From the NCBI GenBank assembly GCA_050740255.1, contig JBOICV010000150.1, positions 27,563 to 91,562 of the forward strand: a DNA stretch of 64,000 bases. The letters run 5' to 3'. A program made the translations under genes and the position numbers. Of this stretch, positions 32,605-40,356 are shown piece after piece. Within the stretch, counting starts at the first letter, position 1. Every line of letters starts with the position of its first letter. This DNA comes from JBOICV01 sp050740255. GTDB lineage: Bacteria; Pseudomonadota; Gammaproteobacteria; Nevskiales; JBOICV01. The notes below the pieces were generated by a model. That model saw nothing but the letters and a program-made list of their open reading frames with translations. It was not told the origin of the DNA and made no database searches.

Positions 32605-34280
32605 AGAAGAACCCAGCCCCGCTCCAGGTAGCTGCGCCCGAAACGGCGCATTCAATCTGGACGCAGGAATACCGGTCCCAGATCGGGGATCAAACGATCC
32701 GCAATCGCTCGGACCTCGAGATTCATCCGCTCTATCTCCCGGACGGCAAGGAGGCCGAGGGATATGCGGCGAAACTAGGCTTCCCGGGTCAATTCCCTTA
32801 CACCCGCGGCATCTACCCAACGATGCACCGCGGCCGCACCTGGACCCAGCGGCAGCTCATAGGCCTTGGAGTTCCACAGGACTACAACGAGCGCGTGCGC
32901 CACCTTTTGGAGCACGGCGCGACCGCGATCAGTCTGCTGCCCTGCAATTCGGGCTTCCGCGGAGTTGATTGCGACGAGGTTGACCCCTTGTTGCTCGGCA
33001 CCTGCGGAACCGTGATCAATACCACCGATCACATGGATGCCGCGCTGGCCGGCGTGCCGATAGAAACCATATCCACCGCGCTGAACGACCCGTCGCCATT
33101 TACCTTGCTGGCATTTCTGCTGGGTACCGCTCGACGGCGCGGCGTTGCCTGGACCCGCCTTACCGGCACCTCGAATCAGAGCGACTACATCTCCCACTAC
33201 GTCGCCAACCACATGTTCTACCGGCTCTCGCTGGCCGGCTCCCGTCGCGTGTTGCTGGATCACATCGAGTTCTGCCGGAAGCATGTTCCAAACTGGCATC
33301 CGGTATCGGTGGTCGGACAGCACATGCAGCAGGCCGGAGCGACGCCCGCCGAAACCATGGGATTCACCCTCTCAACCGCGATTCAGTACGCCGAGGACTG
33401 CATCGCTCGCGGCATGGATGCGGACCTGGTGCTGAAGCGCTACAGCTTCTTCTTCGATATCTCCATCAGCTTTTTTGAGGAAGTCGCGAAGTTTCGCGCG
33501 GCCCGGCGGATCTGGGCGCGGATTGCACGCGAGCGGCTCGGAGCGAAGCATCCCGTCTCCTGGCGATTCAAGTTTCATGGCCAGACCTCGGGCGTGGACC
33601 TGACGCAGCAGCAACCTTTGAACAATATTGCGCGCGTCGCCATTCAGGCAGCCGCGGGAATTTTCAGCGGTCTTCAGTCTCTGCACACGGACGCTTATGA
33701 CGAAGCGATTTCCACTCCGACCGCGGAATCGGCGCGTATCGCGGTGGCGACCCAGAACATATTGCGCGATGAAGCGCGCCTGTGCGATGTGATTGATCCG
33801 CTGGGCGGCTCGTACTACGTGGAGTCCCTGACGGACGACATGGAGCGGCAAATCGAGGCGGTCATCGCCAAGATTGACGCCGCCGGCGGCATGTACAAGG
33901 CGGTTGAATCCGGCATTGTGCAACGCATGATTGGGCAATCCGCGCTGGCCTTTCAACAGCGGGTTGAAAGCGGCGAACAAAAAATCGTCGGCGTCAATTG
34001 TTACCAGACTGAGGAATCCAATTCGACGATCCAAAAGACCGAACGGCCAGACCTTGCCCGGGTCACGTCATTTGTTGAAGGTTTCAAAGCGTTCAAGGCC
34101 TCACGCAGCCAGGCGGCCGTGCGATCGGCGCTGGACGCGCTGGCCAGGGCGAGCAACTCGAAGACAGAAAATGTCTTCGAGCGTGTCATCGAGGCGGCGG
34201 ACGCTGGCGTCACCCACGGCGAAATCGTCGCCTGCCTGCGCAAGGAACTTGGCTTCGGTCAGCCCCTCGTGTTCGTATGA
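32601..34280 (+). CDS. Acyl-CoA mutase large subunit, divergent (methylmalonyl/isobutyryl-CoA mutase family)
   Basis: 559 residues from TTG 32601 (GGAGAG upstream), a start shared with the previous stop. The family backbone is clear: YTRGIYPTMHRGRTWTQRQL, VSVVGQHMQQAGATPAETMGFTL, YSFFFDISISFFEEVAKFRAARRIWARI, HGQTSGVDLTQQQPLNNIARVA, SLHTDAYDEA and IDPLGGSYYVESLT. However, the pocket is changed: the common DxPTxxGxDSD strand is replaced by LPCNSGFRGVDCDEV, and the QxDxxKEY loop is NQSDYISHY. So it rearranges the carbon skeleton of some acyl-CoA using adenosylcobalamin, but probably not methylmalonyl-, isobutyryl- or 2-hydroxyisobutyryl-CoA. Confidence 0.85.
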   Translation: MKKNPAPLQVAAPETAHSIWTQEYRSQIGDQTIRNRSDLEIHPLYLPDGKEAEGYAAKLGFPGQFPYTRGIYPTMHRGRTWTQRQLIGLGVPQDYNERVRHLLEHGATAISLLPCNSGFRGVDCDEVDPLLLGTCGTVINTTDHMDAALAGVPIETISTALNDPSPFTLLAFLLGTARRRGVAWTRLTGTSNQSDYISHYVANHMFYRLSLAGSRRVLLDHIEFCRKHVPNWHPVSVVGQHMQQAGATPAETMGFTLSTAIQYAEDCIARGMDADLVLKRYSFFFDISISFFEEVAKFRAARRIWARIARERLGAKHPVSWRFKFHGQTSGVDLTQQQPLNNIARVAIQAAAGIFSGLQSLHTDAYDEAISTPTAESARIAVATQNILRDEARLCDVIDPLGGSYYVESLTDDMERQIEAVIAKIDAAGGMYKAVESGIVQRMIGQSALAFQQRVESGEQKIVGVNCYQTEESNSTIQKTERPDLARVTSFVEGFKAFKASRSQAAVRSALDALARASNSKTENVFERVIEAADAGVTHGEIVACLRKELGFGQPLVFV

Positions 34281-35254
34281 ACGCGAGCGTGGCCGGCATT
34301 GACCGAGTGACCCACATACAAGGCTTGGCGGAAAGGGTCGTTCTTCGGGACCGGGCTGCGATTGGCCGTGCGATCACCCTGATCGAGAACGATTCCGCCG
34401 AAGGCGCCGAGTGCCATCGGCTGCTTCAACAGCATCGTGGAAAGGGGCTGGTGATAGGAATCACCGGACCGCCGGGCGCCGGCAAGTCCACGCTGATCGG
34501 GGCATACATAAACCTGTTGCGGAGAGAAAATAAAACCGTCGCGGTCATCGCGATTGACCCGTCGAGCCCCTTGACCGGCGGCGCCATTCTTGGCGATCGA
34601 ATCCGCATGTCAGATCATGCCGCGGATGACGGCGTATTCATTCGCTCCGTCGCTTCGCGCGGACACGTGGGCGGCCTGTCCGCCACGGTTCACGGCGTGA
34701 TCCAGGTGATGGAAGCGGCCGGTTATGACGTGGTCATTGTCGAGACGGTCGGGGCGGGCCAGTCTGAAACCGAAGTCGCTCAGATCGCGGACATCAAGGT
34801 CGTGGTCATGGCCCCTGGCCTGGGCGATCACGTACAGGCAATCAAAGCGGGGATTCTGGAGATCGCGGACATTCTGGTCGTCAACAAGGCAGATTCGCCG
34901 CTGGCGGATCAGGCCGCGCTGGAGCTAAGGGACATGCTGAAGCTCCGCAGGGAATCCGCGCGAGCCGTTGCCGTTGTGAAAACCAAGGCGATCTCCGCTG
35001 AAGGCCTGGACGAACTCGCAGGCGCGATCCAGCACATCGCCGGCAGGCTCGCTGCTGGCGGCAAGGCCGCTCGCGACAGAGACAGGGCTCGCGCCATGCT
35101 CGCATGGGCAGCAGCCGAACTCGTCAGAGGTGAACTCATCAACAGCCGGTCGCAGACCGTCGTGGATCTGTGCGAGGCGGTCACCCTGGGCAAGCAAAGT
35201 CTTTCCTCGGCGGCGGCGGCACTGGTGAGTCCCCTGCTGGAGAGACTGCGTTAA
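34277..35254 (+). CDS. MeaB/ArgK family G-protein chaperone
   Basis: 325 residues; starts on the mutase stop (ATGA). P-loop GPPGAGKST at residues 64-72, IDPSSPLTGGAILGDRIRM, the VETVGAGQSETEVA switch region and NKAD (G4) motif. MeaB proteins guard and reactivate B12 acyl-CoA mutases and gate cobalamin loading. Its fusion-free placement right after the mutase genes matches operons for 2-hydroxyisobutyryl-CoA mutase and isobutyryl-CoA mutase. Convergent with a serine hydrolase, 6 bases apart. Confidence 0.9.
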   Translation: MNASVAGIDRVTHIQGLAERVVLRDRAAIGRAITLIENDSAEGAECHRLLQQHRGKGLVIGITGPPGAGKSTLIGAYINLLRRENKTVAVIAIDPSSPLTGGAILGDRIRMSDHAADDGVFIRSVASRGHVGGLSATVHGVIQVMEAAGYDVVIVETVGAGQSETEVAQIADIKVVVMAPGLGDHVQAIKAGILEIADILVVNKADSPLADQAALELRDMLKLRRESARAVAVVKTKAISAEGLDELAGAIQHIAGRLAAGGKAARDRDRARAMLAWAAAELVRGELINSRSQTVVDLCEAVTLGKQSLSSAAAALVSPLLERLR

Positions 35255-35260
35255 GGCCGG

Positions 35261-36568
35261 CTACTTGAGTAGTCCCGAATTCACGATCGCCCGCGCATAG
35301 CCGGCCTCCGCCCGTTCGTTGCTGGTCGAGAACACGGCAACCACCGCATCGTGTGCCGGTGACACATAAATTCCCTGGCCATGGAATCCACTCTTGTAGA
35401 GATCACCGTCCTTGAATACCGCGTCCCACTGCCAGGAGTATGCAATCGGTTCCTCGCCAAACGTCGCCACCATCGCCGCGAGCTTTTGCGGTTTCACGTG
35501 GAGCTTGTGTCGCCCTCCATGCTGAATCATATCGAGCACCGCGTCGGGAACAGCCGCCATCGCGGACTTTTTCAGGGGCTTTCCGCTTGGTGTGAACGCC
35601 ATCCCGAACCGGGCCATGTCGCGCAGGCGCGATGAGAACATGCCGTGCGCGATGGCGTCGCCTTCGGGCGTCAGCCCTGCCATCGCGTCGCCCTCGGCGC
35701 CGATTCGTGACCAGATACGTTCGGTCACGAGGTCCGCGTAGCGCTGACCGGTCACGCGCTCGAGCAGCAGGCCCAGCATGTTCGTATTTGCCGACGAGTA
35801 TTCAAACGCCTCTCCCGGCGGACGTTTGCGGGTCATGCTCATCAGCGCCTGCCGATGTCCGAGGGCCGGCGCCGCCACGGGCGGCGTGAGGATGCGCTCG
35901 GCAAAAATCAGACGGCTCAGTTCGGATTTCGGCGAACTGTAGGACTCAAGGCCCAAATCCTCCGCATTGATTCCGCTGGCCTGGTCGGCCAGATCGCGCA
36001 CTGGCGTGCCTTTCCAGCCGCTCGTCGCGAACTCCGGCAGGTAGTGCTCCACCGGCTGGTCTGCGTCGAGCCTTCCTTCGGCAACGAGCTGCGCAGCCAA
36101 CAAGCCAGCCAGCGTCTTGCTGGCCGACCACCACAGATGATTGTCGTTGGGCCGCATGCCTGGATACTGCTCGTAAACGATTCTCCCGCGATGCACGACG
36201 ATGTAGCCCTGCACGCGTGACCGGGGATCCTTCAGCATGTCGTCCAGTGACAACTCGCCCAGCGCAGTCCTGACCACGACTCCGCCGATCTTCGGATTGG
36301 GCGCCACCGGCAGTTCGCGTATCGAGCCGGACCGCGACACCACCTGGTGCGGGAAGAACTGCGCCATGTTGAGGTACATGTAAAGCGTCTGATCACGGGC
36401 CGCGGGCGTCTGCTGCGGGTCGTAGCTCTCCTGTATGGCGCGGGCTTCCTCGGCCGGGAATCCCCGGGCCGCCTGTGTCACCGGCGCGAACCTGGCCTGC
36501 GGGACCTCGGCAGACGCCAGGCTAGTGAACAACAGGGCCGGAAATGCAAGCGTTCTCGCGAGCTGCAT
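35261..36568 (-). CDS. Secreted serine hydrolase (beta-lactamase/class C fold)
   Basis: 435 residues with a signal peptide (MQLARTLAFPALLFTSLASA). S148-A-S-K151 gives the SxxK motif, YSSANTN the YxN motif, and a late GFHGQG the third box. These enzymes act as esterases or DD-peptidases; substrate unknown. It is the last gene of a four-gene minus-strand unit (kinase, lldD, rhaT, this; 12-base gap from rhaT), so it may release an ester or amide group from rhamnose-containing substrates. Confidence 0.8.
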   Translation of the reverse strand: MQLARTLAFPALLFTSLASAEVPQARFAPVTQAARGFPAEEARAIQESYDPQQTPAARDQTLYMYLNMAQFFPHQVVSRSGSIRELPVAPNPKIGGVVVRTALGELSLDDMLKDPRSRVQGYIVVHRGRIVYEQYPGMRPNDNHLWWSASKTLAGLLAAQLVAEGRLDADQPVEHYLPEFATSGWKGTPVRDLADQASGINAEDLGLESYSSPKSELSRLIFAERILTPPVAAPALGHRQALMSMTRKRPPGEAFEYSSANTNMLGLLLERVTGQRYADLVTERIWSRIGAEGDAMAGLTPEGDAIAHGMFSSRLRDMARFGMAFTPSGKPLKKSAMAAVPDAVLDMIQHGGRHKLHVKPQKLAAMVATFGEEPIAYSWQWDAVFKDGDLYKSGFHGQGIYVSPAHDAVVAVFSTSNERAEAGYARAIVNSGLLK

Positions 36569-36580
36569 GTGATCTCTCCG

Positions 36581-37660
36581 TTATGTTGCTGCCAGGTAAT
36601 TGCCGCAGCCGATGATTACTGTCGACGCCACCAGCGTCGCGATGCCAAGCCAGACCCCGCGCCGCACGCCAACACTCGAGCCGGCCCATTCCTTCAGCGC
36701 AAAGCCCCATAGCGTGGAAAAAATGATGATGCTGGCCATGTGCAGGGTCCAGCTCGAAAAACCGTAGGCGCCCATCTGGCTCTCGCCCATGGTGTAGAAG
36801 AAGAATTGGAAGTACCACAAGGTTCCGCCTAGCGCCGACAGCAGGTAATTGCGCCACAGCGGTGGCGGGGTCCCGTCAGCGTCCGCCGCCGGGCCCGGCC
36901 GGCCGACGAATTCGCCCGCGGACGCGTTACGCAAAATCAGACCAAGGCACCAGATGAAATTAGTGGTGAAGCCGCCGAACAAGACGACGCACAATACCGG
37001 CAGCCCCTGCCATAGCGCGTGGGTGCCGGCCGCGAGCGAGAGTTCGCGGATCGGCGCTCCGGCAGCAAGGCCAAAGGCAAAGCAACTGCTCATCACGCCC
37101 GAGAAGATGGCGACGAGTATCCCCTTGCGAAAATCGAACTCGGCGATCGCTGCCTGGCGCTGTTCGATGCTCAGCTCCCGCTCTTTTGCCCGGCCGGCGC
37201 GTGCGACCACGATGATTCCGAGAATCGCGACGCCGATACCGGCCAAAGTGGTCATGCCGCTGGCCGTGGAGGCCAGGGCCAGCACCTGACCGCGGAAGAT
37301 CGGTGGTCCCATCGTCCCGATTACGGTGGTCAGACCGAGCGCGACCGCCATGCCCAGAGACATGCCGAGATAGCGCATGGTCAGGCCGAAAGTGAGTCCA
37401 CCGAAACCCCACAGTGCGCCCCATAGCCAGCACCAGAACAGCGTCTCGCTCGGGGCCGCCGATAACACAGCAAGCAAGTCCTTGGTACGCAGACTGGCAA
37501 ACAGCCAGGGCGCGATGACCCAACTGAACACGCCGCCAACCAGCCAGAAAATCTCCCAGGACCAGCGGCGCACGCCTTTGTAAGGCACGTAGAAACTGGC
37601 GGACGCCAGACCGCCGAGCCAGTGGAACACCACACCCAGCAGCGGATTCGGAACCATCAA
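36581..37660 (-). CDS. rhaT: L-rhamnose-proton symporter
   Basis: 359 residues with about ten hydrophobic segments. Typical RhaT features: GVVFHWLGGLASASFYVPYKGVRRWSWEIFW at the N-terminus, MRYLGMSLGMAVALGLTTVIGT, SGVMSSCFAFGLAAGAPI and the C-terminal GGTLWYFQFFFYTMGESQMGAYGFSSWTLHMA. It imports L-rhamnose with protons across the inner membrane. It overlaps lldD by 4 bases. Confidence 0.9.
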   Translation of the reverse strand: MMVPNPLLGVVFHWLGGLASASFYVPYKGVRRWSWEIFWLVGGVFSWVIAPWLFASLRTKDLLAVLSAAPSETLFWCWLWGALWGFGGLTFGLTMRYLGMSLGMAVALGLTTVIGTMGPPIFRGQVLALASTASGMTTLAGIGVAILGIIVVARAGRAKERELSIEQRQAAIAEFDFRKGILVAIFSGVMSSCFAFGLAAGAPIRELSLAAGTHALWQGLPVLCVVLFGGFTTNFIWCLGLILRNASAGEFVGRPGPAADADGTPPPLWRNYLLSALGGTLWYFQFFFYTMGESQMGAYGFSSWTLHMASIIIFSTLWGFALKEWAGSSVGVRRGVWLGIATLVASTVIIGCGNYLAAT

Positions 37661-38838
37661 GATCTCCCCTTCACGTTGTTCTGGTAATCCATTCCGCCAT
37701 CCACCAGGATGCTGCGGTCAATGGCGGAAACGCGAGTGCAGCCGGTGAGCGCCATTGCCACGCGCATCTCCGCCGCAAGCAATTCGAGCAAGTGCGCGAC
37801 CCCGGCCTGTCCCTGCGCCGCGAGCGCGTAGGCCCAGGCGCGGCCCAGCAGAACGCCACGTGCACCCAGCGCGAGCAGGCGCACCACGTCGAGCCCGGAG
37901 CGAATGCCGCCATCGGCAAGAACCGTGAGGCGCTCGCCGACGGCATCCGCGATCGGCGGCAAGGCGCGCACCGTCGAGGGCGCGCCATCGAGCTGCCGCC
38001 CGCCATGGTTGGAAACGACGATGCCGTCGGCGCCGATGTCGGCCGCGGCGCGCGCGTCGTCCGCATCGAGTATGCCTTTCACAATGAGCGGCCCGCGCCA
38101 CTGCGAGCGCAGCCATTCGAGGTCCTTCCAGGTGACACTCGGATCGAAGTTCTCCCGCATCCAGGCGAAGAAGTCTTCGAGGCCCGTATTCGGTCCGAGC
38201 ACCGGCGCGACATTGCCCAGTGCATGCGGGCGGCCACAGATGCCCACGTCCCAGGCCCAGGCGGGACGCAATAGCGCCTGGCCGAAACGACGCAGCGACC
38301 CCGCGAGACCGGACGCGCCCGCAAGTCCGGAACGGTAGTCGCGATAGCGCGTGCCTGGCACCGGCATGTCAACGGTGAAGACCAGCGCCGAGCAGCGCGC
38401 CGCCGCAGCCTGCGCGAGCAGATCCTGCATGAAGGCCCGATCCCGAATCATGTAAAGCTGGAACCAGATCGGCTGGGTCACATCGCGCACGACTTCGTCG
38501 AGTGGGCAAGCCGAGACGGTGGACAAAGTGAACGGGATTCCAGCGGCTTCGGCCGCGCGCGCCGCTTGCACCTCGCCGCGCCGCGCGTTCATGCCGGCGA
38601 GCCCGATTGGCGCCAGCGCGACCGGCATCGCCAGCTTCTGGCCGAACAGCTCGACCGACAAATCCAGACTCGACACGTCGCGCAGCACGCGCGGACGCAA
38701 CTCGATGCCGGCAAGATCTTCGAGATTGCGCCGCAGCGTGACTTCCGCGTAGGAGCCGCCATCAATGTACTCGAACAGAAACTTCGGTAGACGCCGCCGC
38801 GCGAGCTCGCGGTAGTCCAGCGGCGATGCCGCTTTCAT
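37657..38838 (-). CDS. lldD: L-lactate dehydrogenase (FMN, quinone)
   Basis: 393 residues of the FMN alpha-hydroxy acid dehydrogenase family: FLFEYIDGGSYAEVTLRRN, LAPIGLAGM, FQLYMIRDRAFM, the YRDYRSG region, VKGILDADDARAAADIGADGIVVSNHGGRQLDGAPST (with catalytic His) and VLADGGIRSGLDVVRLLALGARGVLLGR. It converts L-lactate, the oxidation product of L-lactaldehyde from rhamnose, to pyruvate. Both neighbours overlap it by 4 bases, so its link to the rhamnose pathway is structural as well as metabolic. Confidence 0.9.
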   Translation of the reverse strand: MKAASPLDYRELARRRLPKFLFEYIDGGSYAEVTLRRNLEDLAGIELRPRVLRDVSSLDLSVELFGQKLAMPVALAPIGLAGMNARRGEVQAARAAEAAGIPFTLSTVSACPLDEVVRDVTQPIWFQLYMIRDRAFMQDLLAQAAAARCSALVFTVDMPVPGTRYRDYRSGLAGASGLAGSLRRFGQALLRPAWAWDVGICGRPHALGNVAPVLGPNTGLEDFFAWMRENFDPSVTWKDLEWLRSQWRGPLIVKGILDADDARAAADIGADGIVVSNHGGRQLDGAPSTVRALPPIADAVGERLTVLADGGIRSGLDVVRLLALGARGVLLGRAWAYALAAQGQAGVAHLLELLAAEMRVAMALTGCTRVSAIDRSILVDGGMDYQNNVKGRS

Positions 38839-40244
38839 GCCGCTGCCTCCCTCTGTGCGATCGCCTTGAGCCAGCGGCCGCGATAGTCGGAGAGATCGAG
38901 CTCCAGCGGAGCGGCCTCGGTGAGGCGCGTAGATGGTGCGAGCCGCGGATCGATCAGTCGCAAGGCGCCGTAGGACACGTCGTTATCGACGTTGCAAATG
39001 TATGTTTTCGCAGCGGGCCGGAGCGAAGCCAGCGCGCGGACGAACAGCTCCGCATGCGCAAAGCGTCCCTCGATGAGAATGCGCTCCTGCGCACCGATCA
39101 AGCCGAGCGAAACATCGGCCACCAGGGCGGCATAGAGACAGATTGCCGCGCGCCGCTCGGCCGCAACCGCGGGCATGGAAGTCCAGCGGCCACGGCTTAT
39201 TGGAAACGGTCCGCAACCCGGCCTGAAGCTCGGCAACACCATGGCGCCGCTACCCAGCAGCTTGGGCAGGGCGGCAAACAGATCCGCTTGATCGGCCGTC
39301 GTGTCGATACGCGCATCCGTAGACAGCAGGATTTCGATCTCGCGACCGCCCATGAACCTTGCGGAGGGCACGGGACGAGCATCGACGTCGACATTGACCA
39401 GACAATCTCGCGCTTCCGGTAGTCCCGCAATCGCGATCTCGGCGTCAGAAGCTGGGGTGCGCATGGCCACGAACCAGGTGCCGGTCGACAGCACGGTCGA
39501 TTCCCGGCCCGCGATTTCGGGAAAGCTGCGTGCGGCCAACAGGGATGCGTTGGAATCGTGCAGGCCGCAATAGATACGAACCTCGGGCGATAGGCCGGTT
39601 CGCACCGCCCATTCCGGCGAGATTGGCCCTAGCACGTCACTCGCCTTGCGCAGGGGCGCAAAATGATCGACCCAGCCACGCGAGCGGGCGAGAGCCGACG
39701 GTGCGCCCGCGAGCGGCTGCCAGAGATCGGAGTGACAGCCAAGACTGGTCACCTCGGAAGCAGCGATGCCCGAGAGCAACCACGCCCAGTATTGCGGCCA
39801 CGGCAGAATGAGCGCATGGCCGGTCAGAAGATCCGGGACCAGCCGCTCAAGCTGATGTAGCTGCGCTCCGAGATTCAGCCCATCCGGGAGAGCCGGCGAG
39901 CCGGTCAACAAGAAACGGTCGCGACCGGAGTTGTACTGGGCACGCTCGACCGCCGGGATCGGTTGCTCATAGTCCATAGGCGGGCAAACGAGCGAGCCGT
40001 CCCGCACGATGGCGACCGCCGCACCGTGGCCGATGGGAATGATGGCCGTGACCGGCGCCGTCCGCGCGAAGTAGCGCAGCACACCAGTCACCCAGTCCTC
40101 GATACCCAGAACATCCAGCGCGACATAATCGCGCGTGTTGACCCTTGCGTTGGGTCGGGATCTGCGCTCGATCAGCGCTCCTTCGTCCGTCCACAAGCTG
40201 AGTTTGGTGAGGCTCTTCCCCACGTCCAGAACGATTATTGCCAC
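38835..40244 (-). CDS. rhaK: FGGY-family carbohydrate kinase, presumed rhamnulokinase
   Basis: 469 residues. N-terminal phosphate-binding DVGKSLTKLSLW, a central GLHDSNASLLAA, LSTGTWFVAM and a C-terminal RILIEGRFAHAELFVRALASL match the FGGY sugar kinase fold. No single motif proves L-rhamnulose, but rhaI and the RhaD fusion start on the other side of its promoter and no other kinase for this sugar is present. It would make L-rhamnulose-1-phosphate. Its stop overlaps the lldD start. First gene of the minus-strand unit. Confidence 0.8.
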   Translation of the reverse strand: MAIIVLDVGKSLTKLSLWTDEGALIERRSRPNARVNTRDYVALDVLGIEDWVTGVLRYFARTAPVTAIIPIGHGAAVAIVRDGSLVCPPMDYEQPIPAVERAQYNSGRDRFLLTGSPALPDGLNLGAQLHQLERLVPDLLTGHALILPWPQYWAWLLSGIAASEVTSLGCHSDLWQPLAGAPSALARSRGWVDHFAPLRKASDVLGPISPEWAVRTGLSPEVRIYCGLHDSNASLLAARSFPEIAGRESTVLSTGTWFVAMRTPASDAEIAIAGLPEARDCLVNVDVDARPVPSARFMGGREIEILLSTDARIDTTADQADLFAALPKLLGSGAMVLPSFRPGCGPFPISRGRWTSMPAVAAERRAAICLYAALVADVSLGLIGAQERILIEGRFAHAELFVRALASLRPAAKTYICNVDNDVSYGALRLIDPRLAPSTRLTEAAPLELDLSDYRGRWLKAIAQREAAA

Positions 40245-40356
40245 CGAGGTTGCCTCATTCTGCTGTATGTTGATTGATATATATCGAATATGATTGAATT
40301 ATGCTAGTCTTTTTGCCACAATCTGACAAATTGGCTCGCCGTGAAGGACGCGTGAA
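40245..40356. promoter_or_regulatory. AT-rich divergent promoter region of the rhamnose operons
   Basis: 112 bases between the kinase and the rhaD-SDR gene. The core is much richer in A and T than its surroundings and contains a perfect GATATATATC palindrome (40277-40286), and TATGCT (40301-40306) as a possible -10. No regulator gene is near; control is probably by an unlinked regulator. Confidence 0.5.

Noticed and set aside
40277..40286. GATATATATC considered as a defined operator
   Set aside because: Ten bases of alternating A and T between G and C in an AT-rich promoter are too simple to claim as a specific site; kept only as part of the promoter region.
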